In this document: piece by piece, positions 8,760 to 16,451 of the stretch
Position numbering within the stretch: the stretch's first letter is position 1
Layout: each line of letters starts with the position of its first letter
NCBI GenBank assembly: GCA_945869695.1
Contig: CAMBPV010000017.1
Coordinates: forward strand, 1 to 40,903
Length of the DNA: 40,903 bases
Origin: Prosthecobacter debontii
GTDB lineage: Bacteria; Verrucomicrobiota; Verrucomicrobiia; Verrucomicrobiales; Verrucomicrobiaceae
Direction: 5' to 3'
Program-made: the position numbers and the translations under genes
The notes under the pieces: generated by a model
Told to the model about the DNA's origin: nothing
The model's input: only the letters and a program-made list of their open reading frames with translations
Database searches by the model: none

Positions 8760-8852
8760 CTGGAAGATAGAGAACGCCTGCATCGAGGGACAAGTTGCGG
8801 GCGATCGTCGGACTGTCAGCTGATTTTGGCCAAAGTCAAAATGACTGGCCTC

Positions 8853-9869
8853 TCAGTCCGCCTCTGGCCGTGGGTCCCTCGAGAGCAGATCGCGCATGGC
8901 GAGTTTGGCTGGCTTGTCTTGGTAAAGGATCGCGTAAACCTCATCGAGAAGCGGGGTGCGGACTCCGGCTTTTCGGGCGCAACGGTAGAGGCTCTCGGTG
9001 TTCGGCACGCCCTCGGCGATCATGCGAGTGCTGGAGATGATCTCAGCCAGCGGCATGCCCTGACCGAGGAGTTTACCGACGCGATTGTTTCGGCTGTGCT
9101 CCGAGTAGCAGGTGGTCACGAGATCGCCCACGCCACTGAGACCCGAGAAGGTCTCCGCGCGGCCTCCCATGCTGGTGCCAAAACGTGCCATCTCAGCCAG
9201 GGCTCGAGTTACGAGTGCCGCGATGGCATTGTCTCCAAGCTTCATCCCACGGGCGATGCCAGCGGAGATCGCATACACGTTTTTCAGAGCGCCTGCCCAC
9301 TCCACGCCGATCACATCATCCGTGGTGTAGCAGCGAAACCAAGGGAGGGTAAAACAATCCTGGACGCGCCGAGCATGGCTCGAATCGGCACAGGCTGCGA
9401 CGGCGGCGGCGGGCTGTTTTTGAGCGATCTCTTCCGCGTGATTCGGGCCTGAGAGTGCAGCCAGGCCATGACCAGGAAGGCAATCGCCGATGACCTCGGT
9501 CATGCGCTCGCCGGTTTCCAATTCGATGCCTTTTGTGCACGAGACGAGGAGTTCACTGCCCTTCAAGACATGGGCTGCGCTGAGTTGTTGCGCCACGGTG
9601 CGTATGCCTTTGGAGGGAACCACGAAGAGCACCAGATCAGCGGGACGAAGTTCCTCGATTCGATGCGTGGCTTCGACCCCCGCCGGGAGAATGAGTGAGG
9701 GCAGGTAGCGCTCATTGCGGCGCTGGGATTGGATGTCGCGCATGAGGTCCTCATCGCGGCCCCAAAACTGAACGGACAATCCGCGCTCGGCCATGAGAGC
9801 GGCCAATGCGGTGCCCCAACTGCCTGCGCCGAGAACGATGGCGAACGAGAAATGATCAGAGGATGGCAT
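8853..9869 (-). CDS. gpsA: NAD(P)-dependent glycerol-3-phosphate dehydrogenase GpsA
   Basis: 338 residues, the usual length. It reduces dihydroxyacetone phosphate to sn-glycerol 3-phosphate, the backbone for phospholipid synthesis, in the cytoplasm. The nucleotide-binding loop GAGSWGT is at residues 14-20. GPNHAEEIA matches the conserved GPxxAxE segment, and EWAGALKNVYAI carries the conserved catalytic lysine region. The start MPSSDHFSF sits directly before the Rossmann strand. It lies 22 nt after plsY on the same strand, the next enzyme in the pathway, so the pair is almost certainly cotranscribed. The RND operon starts 93 nt further on and may be separate. Confidence 0.96.
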   Translation of the reverse strand: MPSSDHFSFAIVLGAGSWGTALAALMAERGLSVQFWGRDEDLMRDIQSQRRNERYLPSLILPAGVEATHRIEELRPADLVLFVVPSKGIRTVAQQLSAAHVLKGSELLVSCTKGIELETGERMTEVIGDCLPGHGLAALSGPNHAEEIAQKQPAAAVAACADSSHARRVQDCFTLPWFRCYTTDDVIGVEWAGALKNVYAISAGIARGMKLGDNAIAALVTRALAEMARFGTSMGGRAETFSGLSGVGDLVTTCYSEHSRNNRVGKLLGQGMPLAEIISSTRMIAEGVPNTESLYRCARKAGVRTPLLDEVYAILYQDKPAKLAMRDLLSRDPRPEAD

Positions 9870-9891
9870 CAGGGGATCTGGTGGGGAATCT

Positions 9892-10536
9892 TTAGCTCGC
9901 CTTCTTTTTGCCGACTCGGCTCTCGGTGCCGGCCATGAGGCGATGGATGTTCGTGCGGTGACGGACCACGACGAGAATGGCTAGCAGAATCCCAAAACCA
10001 ATCAGCACACCGTCCCATGACTTTGCCGTGGCCATTTGAACGGCCATGGTCACTGGAACGGCGATGGCGGCTGCCATGGAAGCGAGGGAGACATAGCGAG
10101 ACGTGAAGAAAAACAGGAGCCAAGCACCGAGCGCGAACAGCATGGCGATGGGAGCAATGCCGAGCAGCACGCCAGTAGCCGTGGCCACGCCTTTGCCACC
10201 TTTGAAGCCGAGCCACGGCGTGAACATGTGACCGAGAATGGCCGCGAGTCCGCACACAACGGCTGCGGCCGAAAGAAGACTGCCCGTGACTTCCGTGCCT
10301 GCGAGCATCCAACTCGGAAGCAAAACCGGCACGAGTCCCTTGATCATGTCGAGGATGAAAACGGGGATGCCGATCCCTTTGCCACAGACGCGGATCACAT
10401 TGGTAGCGCCGATGTTTCCACTGCCATGCTGCCGGATGTCGAGGCCCTTCAATTTCCCCGCCCAGTAGCCAAAAGGCACGGAGCCGCATAAAAAGGCTGC
10501 GGCGATGCAGAGGAAAACGATCATCGGGATGGACAT
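9892..10536 (-). CDS. plsY: Glycerol-3-phosphate acyltransferase PlsY
   Basis: 214 residues, multi-pass inner-membrane protein. It acylates glycerol 3-phosphate from acyl-phosphate to give lysophosphatidic acid, the first acylation of phospholipid synthesis. All family motifs are present: GSVPFGY near the N-terminus, HGSGNIGATNV, GHMFTPWLGFKGGKGVATA, and the C-terminal RHRTNIHRLMAGTE, which carries the expected Arg, Asn and Glu. About five hydrophobic segments are visible. The Lys-rich tail ends GKKKAS. gpsA follows after 22 nt and supplies its substrate. Confidence 0.96.
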   Translation of the reverse strand: MSIPMIVFLCIAAAFLCGSVPFGYWAGKLKGLDIRQHGSGNIGATNVIRVCGKGIGIPVFILDMIKGLVPVLLPSWMLAGTEVTGSLLSAAAVVCGLAAILGHMFTPWLGFKGGKGVATATGVLLGIAPIAMLFALGAWLLFFFTSRYVSLASMAAAIAVPVTMAVQMATAKSWDGVLIGFGILLAILVVVRHRTNIHRLMAGTESRVGKKKAS

Positions 10537-10584
10537 GTTAGCTATCTAGCCGAAGAGGCGGGCCCTAGGCAATGGAAACCTGAA

Positions 10585-11403
10585 TCAGGCAATGCCGAGT
10601 TGAGCCTTCAAGTAAGCGATGCTCTTGCGGGCGATGTTCTCGGGACCGGGAGAGTAATCAAAAACCTCCACTGAGAGGTAGTCGCTGTAGTTCACATCCC
10701 GCAGAGCTTGGATAATGGGCTCATATTTGACCTCACCCATGCCAGGGCCGAGGAGGTTGGGGTCATTGGCATGGAAGTGGACAAACCATTCTTTGCTGTC
10801 GCGAATGATGTCGGCGATGGGTTTGGCCTCATCGCTCATGGCCTTCACATCGAGGTGGAGTTTGCACGCCGGGTGATCCACCGCTTTGCAGAGGCGGATG
10901 GTTTCTTCGGCGGTGTTCAGGAAATTGGTTTCCTTTTTGCCCAGAGGTTCCATCGCTAGCGTGACGCCATACTCACCCGCTGTCTCCGCGACCTGGCGCA
11001 AGGTCTCAGCTGCACGAGCAAAGGCGTCCTCGTAAGGCCACTCCGGAAGCGTATTCCTCGCCTTCGGGCTGCCCCAGACCATGGTTCGACCACCCGTGGC
11101 TGCGCAAATACGGACCAAGTGTTTTGCAAAACGAACCGTCTCGCGTCTCACCAGTGCATCCGGCGTGGTGATGTGAAACCAAGTCGGCCTCGTCAGCAGC
11201 CAATGAAGACCCAGAATCTCCAATCCATGAGCGTGCGCCTTTTGGCAGAGCGAGAGAGCATCCGCATCCGTCAGATCACGCGGATCTTCCGCCAGCGTGA
11301 AGGGTGCCAATTCCAGCGCCTGATAGCCCGCGGCGGCGGCGTCTTCACACACTTTATCAAAGGTCCATCCGGGGTAGGTCTCGTTACAAATTGCAAATTT
11401 CAT
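10585..11403 (-). CDS. Sugar phosphate isomerase/epimerase-like TIM barrel (cytoplasmic)
   Basis: 272 residues from the ATG at 11403 (MKFAICNETYPGW), which places the first barrel strand at the N-terminus; a longer frame to 11439 adds a basic non-homologous leader. The fold is the AP-endonuclease-2 type TIM barrel. Likely metal ligands of the family are visible in order: Glu in LAMEPLG, Asp in KLHLDVKAM, His in FVHFHAND, and Glu in LSVEVFDYS. There is no signal peptide, unlike two other family members in this window. The substrate is unknown; it could be a keto-sugar or inosose. It lies between plsY and a PVC heme protein gene on the same strand (40 nt from the latter), compatible with joint expression. 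Confidence 0.85.
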   Translation of the reverse strand: MKFAICNETYPGWTFDKVCEDAAAAGYQALELAPFTLAEDPRDLTDADALSLCQKAHAHGLEILGLHWLLTRPTWFHITTPDALVRRETVRFAKHLVRICAATGGRTMVWGSPKARNTLPEWPYEDAFARAAETLRQVAETAGEYGVTLAMEPLGKKETNFLNTAEETIRLCKAVDHPACKLHLDVKAMSDEAKPIADIIRDSKEWFVHFHANDPNLLGPGMGEVKYEPIIQALRDVNYSDYLSVEVFDYSPGPENIARKSIAYLKAQLGIA

Positions 11404-11443
11404 CGCGCTCACGATGCGCAGTTCCAAGCGGCGTGGCAACGAT

Positions 11444-14308
11444 TTACTTCAAGCTGCGGAGCCAGGCGACGAGGTCGAGGAGTTCGGACTCGGGGAGGGT
11501 TTGATCGAGGCCCATGGGCATGAGGCTGGTGGGGAGTGGGGTGTCGCCGATGATTTGCGTGTGGGGGATGTTTTTCTCCTGACCGGCGATGTCGATGACG
11601 AGCAGGCCTTCTGCGGTGTGGGATTTGATGACGCCGAGGGTTTGTTGGGCATCGCTGGTTTCGATGATGTGCGCTTCGTAGTCGCGGGCGAGGGTGTTGG
11701 AGGGAAAGAGGATGCTTTCGAGCAGATCGCGCTCGGTGCGGATGACTCCGATTTTGCTGAGGTCGGGGCCGATGGCGCGTCCGGTGTCGCAGACCTTGTG
11801 GCAGGCGATGCAGGTGCCTTTTCCGGCTTTGAAATGCTCGGCTCCTTTGGCGGCATTGCCGCTGGAGATGGCTTTTTCTGCGAGAGGGCCGAGTTGCCGT
11901 TTCTTGGCTTCAACGGAGGCTGTGGCGGACTGGTAGGCAGGCAGGATGATGCTTTCAAAGATATCCACCGGGAGATCTGCAAGGGCGGTTCGGTAGATGC
12001 TTTCCTGCTGACTGGCGATGGCCGGGTTTTTGGCGATCTCTCTGGCGAGGGTGCGGGCGATCTCGGGATCTTTGTGCTTTTTGAGCAAGGTCAGCAGGGT
12101 CTTGAGTTCCACCGGGCCAATGGAGGCGAAGAGTGGCGCGATCTCCACCATCTGCTCCTTTGGAATGGGAGCCTGAGCCAGCATTCCGGCGGCTTGGATT
12201 TTCGAGGCCGCGCTGGAGGTGGCATTGGTGAGGACGGACTTCACCATGGTGAAGGTCGCGCCTTCCAGCTTAATCGTTTGCGCGGAGTCGAGGGCTTTCA
12301 GTCGAGTAGCAAGCGGCTGTTTTGAGTCGCCCGCGAGTGTCTGAAGCTCTGAATCAAAGACGGGTGATTTGAGTTTTTTGACGGCGTCAAAAAGCGAGGG
12401 CGTCGGTGATCCGAGCATGTCTTTGAGCGGCGGCAGCCAATCCGGGTTCACGGTGCTACCGTTCTGTGAGGCGATGATAATGAGGGCCGCGTTTTGAACA
12501 TCGGGTGACCGATGCGAGAGCATGGAGGTGATGAGCTTTTGGGTTTCGGGCTTCGCGATGAGTGCTGTGCAGAAACCGGAGAGCGCCTTGATCCGAAGGG
12601 CGCTGGGTTTAGCATCCGTGAGCCAAACGGCGAGGTCCGGCGAGATCCACTCGTCAGCATCGGGATGATCGAGGGTGTATCTCAGACACTCACGAGCCAA
12701 CTCGACATCTGCTGAGTCTAAGTGAGCCCGAGTGACGGCAAGGGCCATGTTTCCTGCGGCAACGTCATCGGGCGTGAAGCATTGCAGTCGGTGCTTGATG
12801 GCGAGAGGTCCGTCCGCTTCTTTGAGCTCGGTGAGACTGACGGGATACATTTTCTGAGAAGCGGCAATGAGGGCGTGCTCGGTTGCCGCATCGAGTTTTT
12901 CGCTCATGAGCGAGAGCAAAAGGGGATTTACCGCTGCGCTGGATTCATCTCCCTCCTGCGTGTATTCGGCGAGCCACTCGAGCGCGCGGCGTCGATTCTG
13001 TGGGTCTCTGGATTTGAGATCCGAAATGGCGGACTTTAAATTTTGAATGGGTGGCTTTCCTTTGTTGAGGCCGAGGCTCGATGCTTTCTTCGGCGTGATT
13101 CGATACACCGCGCCGAGAATGTCGGATTTGGCCATGAGGCTGCTAGGGCAACCGATGCGGAACCAGCCGCCGGTGTCGAAAAGGAGAAGGGAACCATCGC
13201 GTGGGTCCTCCATCACGTCGGTGAGGTGGATGTCGGGATTGTGGAGTTTGAGGAATTCATTTTCGACGGCTTTGTAGGTGCTGCCTTCGGGTGTGAGCTC
13301 CATGCGCACGAGGCGCTGGGTGTTGAAGTGAGTCACCATGAAGTTCTCGGTTCGCTGTTCTCGGTTCGCAGTTGAATAACGGCGCCAGAAGCAGCAGCCG
13401 CTCACGGCCACGTGACCGAAGTTGTACATAACGGGCATGGTCTCCAGGGTGCGAGGCAGATGGGCGATGGCTTGGAGTTGATCGGCGCGCTCATAGACGC
13501 CGCCGTAAAGCCAGTGGATGATCGTGTCTCCGCGTGGCTGGTTGTAGTAGAGATTCTGCACGCCGATGATGTCGCCGCTTTGAGTGAAATCGACTTCGAC
13601 GGGATTGTCGCCGCAGCCAAGGGAGTGCCAGGCGACGTCTGAGCCATCGGGTTTGCAACTCCAGATGCCGCAGGCTTTGGAGTTATCGACCGGCGTGCCG
13701 TCCTTTTGTTTGACGTCATGGCCTTTGCGTCCGTGGCACCAGTAGAGGCGACCATTGGGATGCAGAAAGGGGCCGTGAATGTCGGCGGCGTTTCCGGTGT
13801 AGTCGAAACCGGTGACGATTTCTTCGCGTTTGTCTGCGACGCCATCGTCGTCTGTGTCGGTGAGTTTCCAGAGGGATGGCGGTGAGCCGACGTAGAGGCT
13901 GCCATCCAGCCAACAGGCCCCTTGCGGGAAAGTCATCTTGTCGGCAAAGACGGTGCTTTTGTCGAAGGCACCATCGCGATCCGTGTCCTCGAGCATGAGG
14001 ACGCGGTTGGGCGGGTTGGCTTCGAGTTGCGCTTTGTTCCAGTTCACGCCCACGGCATCGCCGACAAACAGTCGGCCACGATCATCGAGACAGCCCATGA
14101 TGGGATGCGTGACGAGCGGAGCAGTTGCGGCGACGGTGAGCGTGTAGTCTGCGGGAAGGTCGTGCTTCGGCAGGGCGAGATTCGATTTTCCGGTGACAAC
14201 GACTGGCCGTTTAGCGCTTTCCGGGATATCACTGCTTTTGTCCGGCGGAAGATCGGCGGCGTGTGCGATGAGGGTGCCCAGGCTGAAGAGCAGAAGGAGG
14301 TTCTTCAT
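11444..14308 (-). CDS. PVC-type secreted heme-binding dehydrogenase-like protein 1
   Basis: 954 residues. A signal peptide (MKNLLLLFSLGTLIAHA) is followed by a beta-propeller dehydrogenase-like domain (about 40-410; motifs such as DDRGRLFVGD and EDTDRDGAFD), an alpha-helical HEAT-like region (about 430-790), and a C-terminal cytochrome c domain with heme motif CIACH at 833-837 and a probable axial Met in SLMPMG. This architecture is typical of Planctomycetes and Verrucomicrobia (TIGR02604/TIGR02603 families). The substrate is unknown; oxidation of sugars or sugar alcohols with electrons passed to the heme is inference. Two short repeat-derived segments interrupt it: NREQRTENF near residue 315 and IQNLKSAISDLKS near residue 425, both between recognisable blocks. 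Confidence 0.9.
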   Translation of the reverse strand: MKNLLLLFSLGTLIAHAADLPPDKSSDIPESAKRPVVVTGKSNLALPKHDLPADYTLTVAATAPLVTHPIMGCLDDRGRLFVGDAVGVNWNKAQLEANPPNRVLMLEDTDRDGAFDKSTVFADKMTFPQGACWLDGSLYVGSPPSLWKLTDTDDDGVADKREEIVTGFDYTGNAADIHGPFLHPNGRLYWCHGRKGHDVKQKDGTPVDNSKACGIWSCKPDGSDVAWHSLGCGDNPVEVDFTQSGDIIGVQNLYYNQPRGDTIIHWLYGGVYERADQLQAIAHLPRTLETMPVMYNFGHVAVSGCCFWRRYSTANREQRTENFMVTHFNTQRLVRMELTPEGSTYKAVENEFLKLHNPDIHLTDVMEDPRDGSLLLFDTGGWFRIGCPSSLMAKSDILGAVYRITPKKASSLGLNKGKPPIQNLKSAISDLKSRDPQNRRRALEWLAEYTQEGDESSAAVNPLLLSLMSEKLDAATEHALIAASQKMYPVSLTELKEADGPLAIKHRLQCFTPDDVAAGNMALAVTRAHLDSADVELARECLRYTLDHPDADEWISPDLAVWLTDAKPSALRIKALSGFCTALIAKPETQKLITSMLSHRSPDVQNAALIIIASQNGSTVNPDWLPPLKDMLGSPTPSLFDAVKKLKSPVFDSELQTLAGDSKQPLATRLKALDSAQTIKLEGATFTMVKSVLTNATSSAASKIQAAGMLAQAPIPKEQMVEIAPLFASIGPVELKTLLTLLKKHKDPEIARTLAREIAKNPAIASQQESIYRTALADLPVDIFESIILPAYQSATASVEAKKRQLGPLAEKAISSGNAAKGAEHFKAGKGTCIACHKVCDTGRAIGPDLSKIGVIRTERDLLESILFPSNTLARDYEAHIIETSDAQQTLGVIKSHTAEGLLVIDIAGQEKNIPHTQIIGDTPLPTSLMPMGLDQTLPESELLDLVAWLRSLK
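13011..13048 (-). repeat. In-frame imperfect duplication between propeller and HEAT-like region
   Basis: On the coding strand two related units follow each other, encoding IQNLKS, then A, then ISDLKS. The period is 21 nt, so the duplication keeps frame. It sits where the propeller domain ends and the HEAT-like helices start, a linker that tolerates insertion. The AT-rich composition (many AAA and ATT) contrasts with the surrounding gene. Confidence 0.5.
13343..13370 (-). repeat. Tandem 14-nt repeat inside PVC heme protein 1
   Basis: Two adjacent copies of GTTCTCGGTTCGC(T/A) (plus-strand reading; 13343-13356 and 13357-13370) match at 13 of 14 positions. Because 14 is not a multiple of 3, the two copies are read in different phases and encode NREQRTENF within the propeller domain, next to the start of a conserved FMVTHFNTQRLVRM stretch. 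It looks like a small intergenic-type repeat that has entered a gene without breaking the frame. Confidence 0.75.
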
Positions 14309-14353
14309 GAATGAAGGACTCTACGAGACTGCAGAGGAGAGTCTCTCACGCTC

Positions 14354-14779
14354 TCACTTCTTCGGTGGCAAGAGTTTTTCGGTGAGCGTGAGAATGACGT
14401 CCAGGCGCGGAGGCATCTCGACGCAGCCTTTGACTCTGGCCGTGCCTTGGAGTGCCTGATAAGTGGCCATGTCCTGAGAGCGGATGAGGTAAATGATGGG
14501 CGGTGAGGTGTGGACGCCTCGGTGCGCGAGGGGGTAGGCTTTGACCAGCAGTCGGTCCAACAAATCGCCCGAGAGATGGGGCAGGGGAAGGGAGAAGATG
14601 AAGAGGCTGTATTCTTTGGCCAAGGCCATCTCGAACGCGTGCTCGGCGCTGGAGGTGCCGTCCACTTCACAGTCCCGAAAGGCCATGAGCGCTTCCCGAA
14701 TGACGCTTCGGTACGGGAGGCTTTCCTCGGCGAGGAGGACGCGTGGTTTCGGTGCGGGGATGTCGTGGCTGAGCGCCAT
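14354..14779 (-). CDS. Receiver-like domain protein lacking the phosphorylation site
   Basis: 141 residues, apparently a single response-regulator receiver fold without an output domain. Strand 1 and the acidic pocket are recognisable as RVLLAEES (Glu18, Glu19). The position of the phosphorylated aspartate, in LFIFSLPLPHLSG, is Ser63 instead of Asp. The conserved Thr/Ser after strand 4 (IIYLIRSQD) and the conserved Lys before Pro after strand 5 (CVEMPPRL, Met122) are also replaced. The protein therefore probably cannot be phosphorylated in the normal way and may act as a protein-protein docking domain. It lies 59 nt after mutM and 45 nt before PVC heme protein 1 on the same strand. No histidine kinase is nearby. 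The call rests on pattern similarity and needs structural confirmation. Confidence 0.6.
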   Translation of the reverse strand: MALSHDIPAPKPRVLLAEESLPYRSVIREALMAFRDCEVDGTSSAEHAFEMALAKEYSLFIFSLPLPHLSGDLLDRLLVKAYPLAHRGVHTSPPIIYLIRSQDMATYQALQGTARVKGCVEMPPRLDVILTLTEKLLPPKK

Positions 14780-14838
14780 TTTCAGCGAGACTAGTGGGGT
14801 GAGATGAAGGATTGTTCAACCATCAATCCGATACGCGC

Positions 14839-15648
14839 TCAGCGCTGGCAGGACGGACAGAAGTAGGTGGAGCGCTGGCCGAGGACGATGCGCTTGATGA
14901 GTGTGCCGCACTGGATGCAGGGCTGGCCTTCACGATCGTAAACGCGGAGACTTTGTTTGAAGTAGCCGGGCTCGCCGTCTTCACGGAGGAAATCACGAAG
15001 CGTGGTGCCACCCATCTCGATGGAGGCGCTGAGCACTTCGCGGATGGCATCAACCAAGCGAGTGAAGGCTGTGAGCGGCACTTTGCCTGAGGGTTTGGTG
15101 GGCCGGATCCCTGCCATGAAGAGCGACTCGCAGGCGTAGATGTTTCCGACTCCGACGACTACTTTGGAATCCATGATGAAGCTCTTGATAGCAGATGTTT
15201 TGCCACGGGATGCCTGATGCAGGTAAGCGGCGGAGAAAGCGGAGTCCAGCGGCTCGGGACCGAGTGAGGCGATCAGCGGATGCGCCTCCACGTCCCGCGT
15301 GTGGAGCGCACAACCGAAGCGGCGAGGATCGTGCAATCGGAGCTGTTTGCCTGAGCCGAGGAGGATACCGAGGTGATCATGCTTCCTCCATGGCGAATCG
15401 GGATCAACAATCCGAAGGCTGCCGGACATGCCCAGATGCATGAGGAGAGAGCCCGCAGCGGTGCCGAAGATGAGGAATTTTCCGCGACGCCGAGCGGTAT
15501 CGATTTTGTGCCCGGTGAGTTCGTGAATCGACTCGGGCACGGGCCAGCGGAGGCGGTGGTCTCGCACTTGGATCTCAAGAATCTTGCGTCCGAGCATGTA
15601 AGGGGCCACCCCTCGAAGAGTGGTCTCGACCTCGGGGAGTTCAGGCAT
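14839..15648 (-). CDS. mutM: Formamidopyrimidine-DNA glycosylase MutM (Fpg)
   Basis: 269 residues. It removes oxidised purines such as 8-oxoguanine and nicks the strand by beta/delta elimination. The N-terminus MPELPEVET carries the catalytic Pro2 and Glu3; Lys57 lies in RRGKFL as in the E. coli enzyme. The helix-two-turn-helix region contains VVGVGNIYACESLF. The C-terminal zinc finger is Cys-x2-Cys-x16-Cys-x2-Cys, ending FCPSCQR, the canonical spacing. The initiator must be the ATG at 15648 because Pro2 is catalytic. It is in the middle of a minus-strand run, 35 nt after a coiled-coil membrane protein gene. Confidence 0.97.
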   Translation of the reverse strand: MPELPEVETTLRGVAPYMLGRKILEIQVRDHRLRWPVPESIHELTGHKIDTARRRGKFLIFGTAAGSLLMHLGMSGSLRIVDPDSPWRKHDHLGILLGSGKQLRLHDPRRFGCALHTRDVEAHPLIASLGPEPLDSAFSAAYLHQASRGKTSAIKSFIMDSKVVVGVGNIYACESLFMAGIRPTKPSGKVPLTAFTRLVDAIREVLSASIEMGGTTLRDFLREDGEPGYFKQSLRVYDREGQPCIQCGTLIKRIVLGQRSTYFCPSCQR

Positions 15649-15683
15649 GATTCAAAGGATGCGCCTGACGCTGCAAGTCAAAC

Positions 15684-16217
15684 CTAGGCTGCCGATGCCC
15701 CAGATTCGATGCCCTTCGTGCCGTTGCTGGATGAAGAGTCACCATTTCCGTTGGAAGTTGCCGAGGCTCCACCCGATGTCGGGCCGAGCAGTTTACGGAA
15801 GATTTTTTGAGGCAATGACATGCCGCGCTCTTCGGTCTCAAGGCTAGCCATGGCGGCTGATTTGGCCATCTCCCAAGCGGGGGCAAAGCCGGGTGCATTG
15901 ATCATCATTTGCTTCTCAGCGCGTGCGAGGATCTCGACTTCACGCTGGAGTTTATTGTCAGGCCTTTCATTGAGGCGGGCGACTTGGACTCGGAGGTTTT
16001 CGTTCTCCTGGGTCAGGCGTGTGCGCTCCTTGTTCAGTTCCTGAACATTCCGGGAGTCGAGTTCCAGCTTGTCACTGAGGTGGCGGCGATAGCGGGCGAA
16101 CTCGCGCTTGGTCTTCCAGTGGCTCCAAAGGGCGAGAACGAGGAAAACGACGCCCAAGAGAAAGCCGGCGAGGAAGGTGTTGGTGGGGCTGAAAAGGGGG
16201 TTGGCTGCTTCAGTCAT
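15684..16217 (-). CDS. Membrane-anchored coiled-coil protein of unknown function
   Basis: 177 residues from the ATG at 16217 (an ATG at 16226 would add three). One transmembrane helix near the N-terminus (about residues 14-33, FLAGFLLGVVFLVLALW) is followed by a long charged helix with coiled-coil character (about 35-110: many Leu, Glu, Arg, including LNKERTRLTQENENLRVQVARLNER), then a helical segment (EWAKSAA-like region near 120-145) and a Ser/Gly/Asn-rich disordered tail. I do not recognise a family. It is the first gene of the minus-strand run through mutM and faces a divergent ATPase gene across an AT-rich gap. A structural or scaffold role is possible; nothing in the sequence fixes it. 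Confidence 0.65.
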   Translation of the reverse strand: MTEAANPLFSPTNTFLAGFLLGVVFLVLALWSHWKTKREFARYRRHLSDKLELDSRNVQELNKERTRLTQENENLRVQVARLNERPDNKLQREVEILARAEKQMMINAPGFAPAWEMAKSAAMASLETEERGMSLPQKIFRKLLGPTSGGASATSNGNGDSSSSNGTKGIESGASAA

Positions 16218-16451
16218 AGACCGCATTATAAACCCATTGGCAGTGAGTGTCCTTTGGAATTTATCTGGCGGCGATTCAGGGCAGGGGAGATTTCTTCCCG
16301 ATTTGGGTCAGAAAGTGTGAATAAGTCTAATAACTGAATTGCAATTACGAGAATAATCTCAGAATATGCAAATTACGCTTTCTTATTGAGCAAAGTGCAT
16401 ATAAATATCACAAACAACAGCTCTTGAGATAATTTTATCACCTCCCCGTTT
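16218..16451. promoter_or_regulatory. AT-rich divergent intergenic region
   Basis: 234 nt between divergent genes. The half nearest the plus-strand ATPase gene (about 16316-16442) is clearly richer in A and T than the rest of the window. It holds a TATAAA at 16400-16405, a possible -10 element without a convincing -35 partner, and a short perfect inverted repeat GATAA-TT-TTATC just before the gene. The downstream gene appears to start with GTG at 16452. It probably holds promoters for both directions; exact sites cannot be placed. No tRNA or small ORF was found. Confidence 0.4.

Noticed and set aside
14325-14345. GAGACT / AGTCTC inverted repeat between the receiver-like gene and PVC heme protein 1
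   Set aside because: Only 6 bp, no T-run, and a 9-nt loop; likely chance.
16438-16444. CACCTCC just before the ATPase GTG, resembling the 16S 3' end
   Set aside because: It is in the anti-Shine-Dalgarno sense on this strand, and on the other strand no start codon follows GGAGGTG at useful distance.
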